From Akanthomyces muscarius (lineage: Eukaryota; Ascomycota; Sordariomycetes; Hypocreales; Cordycipitaceae): 64,000 bases of DNA. The stretch's first letter is position 1. Every line of letters begins with the position of its first letter. Shown piece by piece: positions 57,153 through 64,000 of the stretch. Position numbers and translations under genes: made by a program. Below the pieces are notes generated by a model. The model was given only the letters and a program-made list of their open reading frames with translations. It was not told where the DNA came from and searched no databases. The stretch covers positions 1,240,001-1,304,000 of the forward strand of contig NC_079241.1 of assembly GCF_028009165.1 (NCBI RefSeq). Direction: 5' to 3'.

Positions 57153-57840
57153 GGTGGGCGGGTGGTGGTGGGGAGAGAGGGTGCGTTTTGAGGGTATAGA
57201 GAAGAGAATTGCGTCGAGCCGGAAATCGGTATGAAAAGACGCGAGTGTAAAGCGCGCAGCTCTGCTTCAATGACTGAAGGCTCGAGTTTTTGTTCGTCGT
57301 GAGGAGCTCGCTGGTGTTGGAGTCGGCGTCTCCTGTTCGGGGGGAGGGCTCGATCGCTGGGCGTGCTGCTCCCGGCGGTGGCTCGTGTGTGTTTTTCCAC
57401 GGGATTCGCGGACAATCGTGTCGGGTACGAGCTTTGAGTAGCTTCTTCACGCGCTACTTTGCTCTCGTGGGGCAGCTTCAATTGGAGGTTCGACGGGGGT
57501 GTACAAAAAGGATGCTGTCGCATGTCCTACCTGAGGGTCCGCCAAAATTTCTTGGGGCACCCTGAGTATATGACTAAGCTAAAACCAACAACCAACCAAC
57601 ACATATTGTTGGGTATCATTCGCTTTATAGCAAGAGCTGTTGTAAATGACTTTTTCCTGAAATTGAGAACGTTTAGAGCAAATTCTTGAGTTTTATAAGT
57701 CGAGACAGATAAAAACGGCGTAGTGCCGACTGTCGTGCTATATTAAGAGTGCGTGTTGTACAGTGAACAGTTATCTGAGTGGGCTGTCGATGCAATAGAA
57801 TCCAATGCAAAATATGACCATCCATTTTTTCCTTTATATC
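57153..57840. other. Intergenic region between two reverse-strand genes
   Basis: 688 bp with the promoter of the uS8m gene and the 3' flank of the kynurenine monooxygenase gene. No gene seen. Confidence 0.5.
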
Positions 57841-59581
57841 TTACATCATTTGCCATATAGCCACCGCATTGTGCCAGAGCTCCTTCATCGGCCGGCGGTA
57901 GCTGTAGGCGAGGTAGACGCCGGCCGCCAGGAACGGGCTCGTCACCAGGCCGCTGAAGAGGCGCATCAAGACGCGGCCCTGCCTGTCGGTCCGGCGCACG
58001 CACTCGGAGTAGGGCCGGTTGCTGAAGACGACGAGCGAGTACTTGGTCTGCCACCCAAACGAGGGAAAGTGCAGCGACATGAACTCCTCGAGGGACTTGC
58101 GGAGCTTGTACGTGGTCGACTGCGACGTGCGCATCTCGACGTAGTTTTGGAACGCGAGGTCGTTGATGGTGTAGGCGTCGACCCAGCGCGTCGCCGAGTA
58201 CTCGGCCAGGGCCTGCGCGTGCGCCTGGTCGGCAGCGGCCTCGACGGACGATTCCTCCTCCTCCTCGTCGAACTCCTCCTCCGCGAGGGGTTTGTTGGTC
58301 TCGGCTAGCTGGGCCGTGTGCTTATCGAGGACAGAAAAGAGAATACGGACGTCTTCCATACCCGTGTTCATGCCCTGGCCGTAGAAGGGCACCATGGCGT
58401 GTGCGGCGTCGCCAATGATGACGCCGGAGGAGCCAAAGTGGTAGGGCTTGCACTTGAGGCTGATGAGGGGTAGGTGCGGGTTCGTGTTAAAAGCCTCGAT
58501 GAGGGACGCATCAGAGATGTGGTCTCTTACACCCGGGAAGTTGACGTCGAAGAAGTTTGGTACCTCGGAAGGGTCAGCTTCCAGGGTGGCAAAACCGCTG
58601 GCGGGTAAGAAGAGCGTGCAAGTGAATGAGCCATCCTAGATGGGTTAGCAATGGCATTGACGCAAGGAGAACATCAGTCTGGACTTACTTCACTAGGAAT
58701 AGCGATAAACATAAAGTCTTTGCCTGGCCAAATGTGTAGATGGTTGGGTGAAATTTTCCAGGTCTCGGAGCCATCGGTCCGCGCCTCGCCGGGTTCGATG
58801 CGAAACTCACACCAAAGGGTGTCAATGTACTCCTGCTGGTAATCCATGCGCGAAAACTTCATCATGTGGTAGCGCACAGCAGAGTGCGCGCCGTCGGCAC
58901 CCAGCATAATGTCAAAGTCAATCTCCATTTCGCGCGGGCGACCGCTCGGCGACAGCCGATCTCGGTTCTCAATCCAGGCCTTGCGCTTGCGGAAATCGGC
59001 GCCGGTCAGCTTGTGGTTGAAGAAGAGCTCGACATTGGGAAGATCCTCGAGCGCATCAAGAAGTCTGGCGTTCAACGCGCCACGGTCCATGGCCAGGTTG
59101 CACTGTGGTTGGTCCTGTTAGCCGGGTACGGACTGTGTCGGCTATCACATGAGAGTGAGAGTGAGAGCGTAGATGACTTACTCGGCCATGGACGTCAAAG
59201 TCCTGAGGTACTTCATACAATGCGCCAGAGGGCTTCTTGCCGTGGATCATGCGGCCTCGCATGGGCACGCACGCGCCGAGGATGTCTTGAAGCAGCTCCG
59301 GCATTCCGGCATGGCGGATGGCATTAATGCCTCGCTCCGAGAGGGCGAGGTTGATGGACTTTGTAAAGTTGAGAGGGATGATACGGGGGTCCCGGAGGTC
59401 TGATAATTGTCAGAAAAACGAACAAAGGAGAAACACAACAAGCTGAAGAGGGCTAATCGTCGAACCTACCTGGGCGCAACTCGTAAACCTCAACTTGGTA
59501 GCCTCGCTGAGCCGCATACAAGGCGGCCAGCGAGCCTACCGGGCCAGCGCCCACTATGACCATCTTCTGTGGTCGTGCCAT
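57841..59581 (-). CDS. BNA4: Kynurenine 3-monooxygenase
   Basis: Exons 59470-59581, 59182-59399, 58689-59102 and 57841-58635 give 512 residues. The FAD-binding start is [40 protein letters not shown] spans the first splice. [12 protein letters not shown] and [16 protein letters not shown] are the further flavin and NADPH motifs, and [20 protein letters not shown] with GMEDVRIL the second FAD site. The C-terminus has a membrane-anchor region ([20 protein letters not shown]), as in eukaryotic enzymes of the outer mitochondrial membrane. It hydroxylates kynurenine on the way from tryptophan to NAD. Between LAETNKPL and [14 protein letters not shown] lies an extra acidic stretch ([19 protein letters not shown]) that most relatives lack. 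All introns have normal sites. Confidence 0.94.
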
Positions 59582-60296
59582 GACTGCGGCAGAGTGCTGC
59601 TAAATGCTGACGACTCTAGCAAAAGGCACTCAAGACATGCAGGCCCCGGCTTGCAGGGTAAAGATGGCTCTGCAGAAACGAAAAACAGATTGAGGACCCC
59701 AAGGGGCAGTGTGTTGGTTTGGAGGAGAGAGTAAAAGGAAAAAAAGCGAAAGAAGCCGAGAAAATCGGCGACAGGAACGGACAAGACACAAGGTAAAGAG
59801 AGGCGGTTTGAAGCCGGAACAGCGACTCTGCCAGCTTCGCCTGTGATTTTACAGCGGGCGTTAGCGGGTTCTACAGCGGCCGGATGCAACAAGTGCACCC
59901 TGTAACGACATCGTAATAAAACCGCTTCCTCCTGGACACTCCGCCCACCATCAGCCATCAGCCCACTGGAGGCGACCCTACAGGGGTAGCTCAGCACGCG
60001 ACATTTCACGCTAAGCCCCCCCAGGCCGCCATCGGACAGCACCCGAGTCTGCTTGTTAAGCTTTTTGCAGTAGGTACTTGGCTGCAAGCATGCGCGTGGA
60101 CGAGAAAAAAAAAGTCGGGCAGAAAACTACAGTTGGCTCTCACCACCTTTGACTTGCTACGTCGATCGCCACCACCGCTATCCCCGCTGCGACAGCTGAT
60201 TCTGCAAACTGTACCTACGAATTGTTGAGGATTGCTCGTCTGACTGCTTCGTAGCTGCATCTCAAACTCCCACCCTCACACAGCCAACTGCCCGCC
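59582..60296. promoter_or_regulatory. Divergent promoter region of BNA4 and MAP1
   Basis: 715 bp between the two ATGs. No gene seen. The MAP1 side is C/CT-rich close to the start codon. Confidence 0.4.
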
Positions 60297-61691
60297 ATGG
60301 CTGCCGAACCCCCCGCGAAAAAAAAGTGCCTTGGTGTCGACTGCGAAAACGACGCCGGCACCCTGCAGTGCCCGACCTGCCTCAAGCTTGGGAACAAGGA
60401 CAGCTTCTTTTGCTCCCAAGACTGCTTCAAGAAGAGCTGGGTATGCATGCTTTTTTGCTCTTCCATACTTTTGTCCGTCTCAGCGCCAACTGTTTGCTAA
60501 CACACACTCTGTCTCCCAGGGCACCCACAAGTCCATGCACAAATCTCAAAGTAATATCCTCCACCACTTGGTCGCGCCGAAAGCAATCTCACCAGATCCA
60601 GCAACCGGTTACTACAACCCCTTCCCGAGCTTCCCCTTCTCCGGCTCGCTGCGCCCCGTATACCCTCTCTCCGAGCACCGCACCGTCCCCCGATCGATCC
60701 CCCACCCCGTGTGGTCCGAAGATGGCAACCCCAAGTACAGCCGCTCGCTCAGCAGCCGTACCAAGTTTGAGATTCTCGACGCCAAGGGCATAGAAGCCAT
60801 GCGCAAGGTCTCCAAGCTCGCGCGCGAAGTCCTCGACCTGGCTGCCGCCGCCGCCGTACCCGGTGTCACCACCGACCATATCGACGAGATTGTACACAAG
60901 GCCTGCGTCGAGCGCAAGGTGAGTTTGCGAATTTGCCAACCGGGACCTTGGAACTCTGCCTGCGCGCAGATGCTGACAATGTCACCAGTCTTATCCCTCG
61001 CCTCTCAACTACAACCACTTCCCCAAGTCCTGCTGTACTTCGGTCAACGAGGTCATCTGCCACGGCATCCCCGACAAGCGCATCCTCCTCGATGGCGACA
61101 TCCTCAACATTGACGTGACCCTGTACCACGAGGGCTACCACGCCGACCTCAACGAGACGTACTACATTGGCGACCGCGCCAAGGCCGACCCGGATAATGT
61201 GCGCGTCGTCGAGGCGGCGCGCGAGTGCCTGGACGAGGCTATCAAGGCCGTCAAGCCCGGCGTGCAGATCCGCGAGTTTGGCAACATCATCGAGAAGCAC
61301 GCCAAGACAAAGGACTGCAGCGTCATCCGCACCTACTGCGGCCACGGAATCGGCAAGCTGTTCCACTGCCCGCCTAACGTGCCGCACTACGCCAAGAACA
61401 AGACGCCCGGCGAGTGCAAGGCCGGCATGACGTTTACGATTGAGCCCATGATTGCGCTGGGCAAGTACCGCGATATCACATGGCCTGACAACTGGACGAG
61501 CACAACCATTGACGGCAAGCGCACGGCTCAGTTTGGTAAGAAGATGCCTCTTCAGTCAAGCGCAATGACAAGGCGTGCTAACGTGTGATGCAGAGCAAAC
61601 GCTGCTAGTAACGGAAGACGGCGTCGAGGTGCTGACGGCAAGAAATGAAAACTCTCCCGGCGGCCCGATCCCTATGCCTACCGCGTCATAA
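60297..61691 (+). CDS. MAP1: Methionine aminopeptidase type 1
   Basis: Exons 60297-60440, 60520-60918, 60989-61535 and 61594-61691 give 395 residues. The N-terminal zinc-finger region has Cys11, Cys16, Cys25, Cys28, Cys39, Cys43, His51 and His55, as in eukaryotic cytosolic type 1 enzymes, where it aids ribosome association. The pita-bread catalytic domain has its five metal ligands: Asp223 and Asp234 ([19 protein letters not shown]), His300 ([18 protein letters not shown]), Glu333 (TFTIEPMI) and Glu364, whose codon is split by the last intron. The enzyme removes the initiator methionine from nascent chains. The C-terminal extension ([15 protein letters not shown]) is short. The introns are 58-79 nt. 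Confidence 0.96.
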
Positions 61692-62750
61692 TTTAATCAT
61701 GGCAAAACAGAGATCAAAAAAAGTGAGAGAACAGACGTTGTTGCATTGAAAAGCGAGGTGTTGGCGGCGTTGTAAGTGAGCATAAATGGTAAAGGTTCGA
61801 GACGAGTTACGAGAGACATGGTCAATGTAGACGAGAGAGTACCGCAAAACTGCATGGAATCAAAGAAAGACCACGAATGCTGCAATATCAAAGTTGTTGC
61901 TGCCTATCTTGTTGGATATTCGTGAGTCCGTCATTGGTAGCTTTGATTTATGGAGGGTTGTAATCACATGCGCAGCGCCCCTTTTGGACTGGGCTTGGGC
62001 ATGAGTCGCGCCAACGTCCAGATAACGGGGAGCATCAGAGAGCCGCTACCGGTCTGGACAAGCCGGCTGGAAGCCGCCTGCACTGGAGCAACAGCGCATT
62101 CGGTGCACTAAATTTGTACTGGTACCACGCGGCGGGCAAGCTTCGACCACGGAGGATCCACCTGCAGGCGCTGTAATGCCCCCCCTGTAGCGGCACCGCC
62201 GCCTAGATTATAGCACGTTTATAGTGTTCATCAGCTATCAGGTCCCCTGGACGAGGCCTGGTCTCTCAGTGGCCCAGCTGGTCCTTCGCCACCGCCGAAA
62301 GCGAAGGAGAGGAAAAAAAAAAATCGCCATCGTCGCAATCCACTCTTCAACCTCCTTCCCTCCCCACTAGACCGGCCCTTGACAGCCCTCCCCGACCTCT
62401 TCTCTTCTCCTCTGCAACGACTCTCTACCCAATTTCCCAACACCAACGGCGTGCACCTCCGTGTCCATCTGTCCAAGCTCCAGCGCAGACGGATCCTCAA
62501 GTAATTACCCTCCATTTTTGTCTCGCTGGCCCTCCTTGCCTGGGCCGCTACGGGGACACACACAAACAAACCCCGTTCCGCTCCCCCCCAAAGAGCTCCG
62601 ACTAACGCGTCCGCCCTCACCGAAAGCTAGGCAATCCGCTGACGACACCCCCCGGTCACCTCTTCTCCCTCGGACAAAGCTCTAGCAAGCTACGACTGCG
62701 ATTCCTATACTTATTCTTTAACTCCTCGCTACCCGAAAAACCTCGTCAAA
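61692..62750. other. Intergenic region upstream of ERV14
   Basis: 1.06 kb. The part from about 62250 is rich in pyrimidines and CCTC runs, consistent with promoter and 5' leader. A leader intron is possible. No gene seen. Confidence 0.5.
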
Positions 62751-63406
62751 ATGATGTCCGGCGAAGCATGGCTGTTTCTACTGTCGGTGTTGATCAACGC
62801 CGTCAACCTGTTCCTGCAGGTCTTCTTCACCATCATGTACAGTGATTTGGAGTGGTATGTTGCTCTGCGATGGCTGAAACGGGCTCGCTTTTCTTGCGCG
62901 ACAAAATCTTGTCGCTTCGCTGCGAGCTTCCAGGACTCGAGCTAACACGATTCTCTTACCATTCTAGCGATTACATCAACCCCATTGACCTCTGCAACCG
63001 TCTCAACACCTACATCATTCCCGAAGCCGCCGTCCACGGTTTCCTCACCTTCCTGTTCCTGATTAACGGCTACTGGCTGCCCTTGATCCTCAACCTGCCT
63101 CTGCTTGCCTGGAACATCAAGAAGTAAGCTCGGCCCATGCCGCCTTTCCGGCGCATTTTCTCCGACGACTGCTAACGCGCGATCCTAGGATTGTCGACAA
63201 CACTCACCTCCTTGACGCCACCGAGATCTTCCGCAAGCTCAACGTTCACAAGAAGGTACGCGATTTCGGTTCGGATTCGTCATCTCCGCGCAATGCTAAC
63301 CCCCACGCGATAGGAATCCTTCATCAAGCTCGCCTTCCACCTGCTCATGTTCTTCTTCTACCTCTACAGCATGATTGTTGCTCTCATCCGTGACGAGGCC
63401 GCATAA
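62751..63406 (+). CDS. ERV14: ER vesicle cargo receptor of the cornichon family (ERV14)
   Basis: Exons 62751-62854, 62968-63123, 63189-63255 and 63314-63406 give 139 residues, the normal length. The first helix is [40 protein letters not shown] spans the first splice and is the family hallmark, followed by [20 protein letters not shown] and [20 protein letters not shown]. The last exon has the final membrane segment ([20 protein letters not shown]). Erv14/cornichon selects membrane proteins into COPII vesicles at the ER. Two Met codons in a row at the start leave a one-residue ambiguity. All introns are short with standard sites. Confidence 0.95.
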
Positions 63407-64000
63407 ACGTTCTACTGGCTCTCCATCGACGACTTCGGGACACCATGTAATGATATCCGGACAGGCGAGACCCGCCTCTCCATGTACGGCTGGCCCTGGT
63501 GGTTTACTTATGAACAGGCGCGCGATTAATTTTGGATTCCTCATGGTTTGCTCTTGTGGGTTCAAGACATGATGAATTGACGCTCGGATGGAATAGAATG
63601 GACTGGCGAGGTTTACGGGTTTGGGATATATATCACTTGGCTTTGGCACGGGCTATCAACCGGCGTTTATAGCCCATTTTGTAGATTGAGCGTTCGCTCC
63701 GGGGGATGCCCTCGGCACCTTTTCTTCGACAACCTTCTAACGGGTTACTTGATTTCACAACACCGCTTAATGAGACACTGCACACCGCATGTATCCGGCT
63801 CGTCTTTGTGACGTGTAGTCTTGGGATTACCGCGCCTTTTGTATCGTCATCGTTACTTGCAAGCCGTTCACATGTCCTAGATGAGAGGAAACCGCTTCTT
63901 GGACTGATGGCGCATCCCCCCCCCCCCCCCCCCAAATTACATCAATATGGCAAGGTCAGCGGACGCGTGTAAAAGCTAGGCCAATTGAGGTCACTACAGC
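63407..64000. other. 3' flank of ERV14 and window end, no gene
   Basis: No coding frame with support. It contains an 18-base poly-C run. Confidence 0.5.
63916..63933. repeat. Poly-C run (18)
   Basis: Eighteen consecutive C bases. The length may be inexact because homopolymers are error-prone in sequencing. Confidence 0.8.

Overview
The window is nuclear DNA of a filamentous ascomycete, most likely a hypocrealean Sordariomycete. The evidence is short introns of about 55-100 nt with GT..AG ends and CTAAC-type branch sites, Pezizomycotina-type proteins, wide spacing between genes, and a five-domain class II hydrophobin of a kind best known from Claviceps. I cannot name the genus. Exon-intron structures given here were assembled by eye from reading frames, splice motifs and protein conservation. 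No transcript data were used.

Layout. (1) 0-11 kb: the start of a small unidentified protein at the left edge, then a repeat-rich pentahydrophobin gene in long non-coding flanks. (2) 11-18.4 kb: a vacuolar amino acid transporter (AVT3/4 type) and a short-chain dehydrogenase of the arabinitol dehydrogenase type. (3) 18.4-26 kb: a poor, partly decayed region with broken coding remnants, an amidohydrolase closely resembling ochratoxinase, and a small two-exon gene whose intron has been invaded by a minisatellite. (4) 26.6-29 kb: a small N-myristoylation-type protein and a secreted But2-domain cell-wall protein. (5) 32.8-40 kb: NOG2 (60S assembly GTPase), a divergent mitoribosomal protein and an ADP1-type ABCG transporter. 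(6) 41-50.3 kb: a PLP aminotransferase, a GPI-type aspartyl protease, mitochondrial EF-G1 and homoisocitrate dehydrogenase. (7) 50.3-64 kb: an RTA1-family pseudogene, a long disordered protein, mitoribosomal uS8m, kynurenine 3-monooxygenase, methionine aminopeptidase 1 and the cornichon cargo receptor ERV14.

The most interesting hidden feature is inside the 354-nt second intron of NOG2. It contains a two-hairpin H/ACA snoRNA with correctly spaced H and ACA boxes. Its two pockets match neighbouring uridines in large-subunit rRNA, equivalent to yeast U2258 and U2260. This is what yeast snR191 does, and snR191 also lies in the NOG2 intron, so host gene and guide appear conserved together. The other notable points are the mosaic domain structure of the pentahydrophobin, the ochratoxinase-like enzyme with every metal ligand in place, and a set of pseudogenes whose stops fit C-to-T decay.

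The genes are mostly independent housekeeping units. There is no operon-like cluster and no clear secondary-metabolite cluster. Mitochondrial translation is represented three times (mS26-like, EF-G1, uS8m), and NOG2 and the mS26-like gene share a 338-bp divergent promoter.
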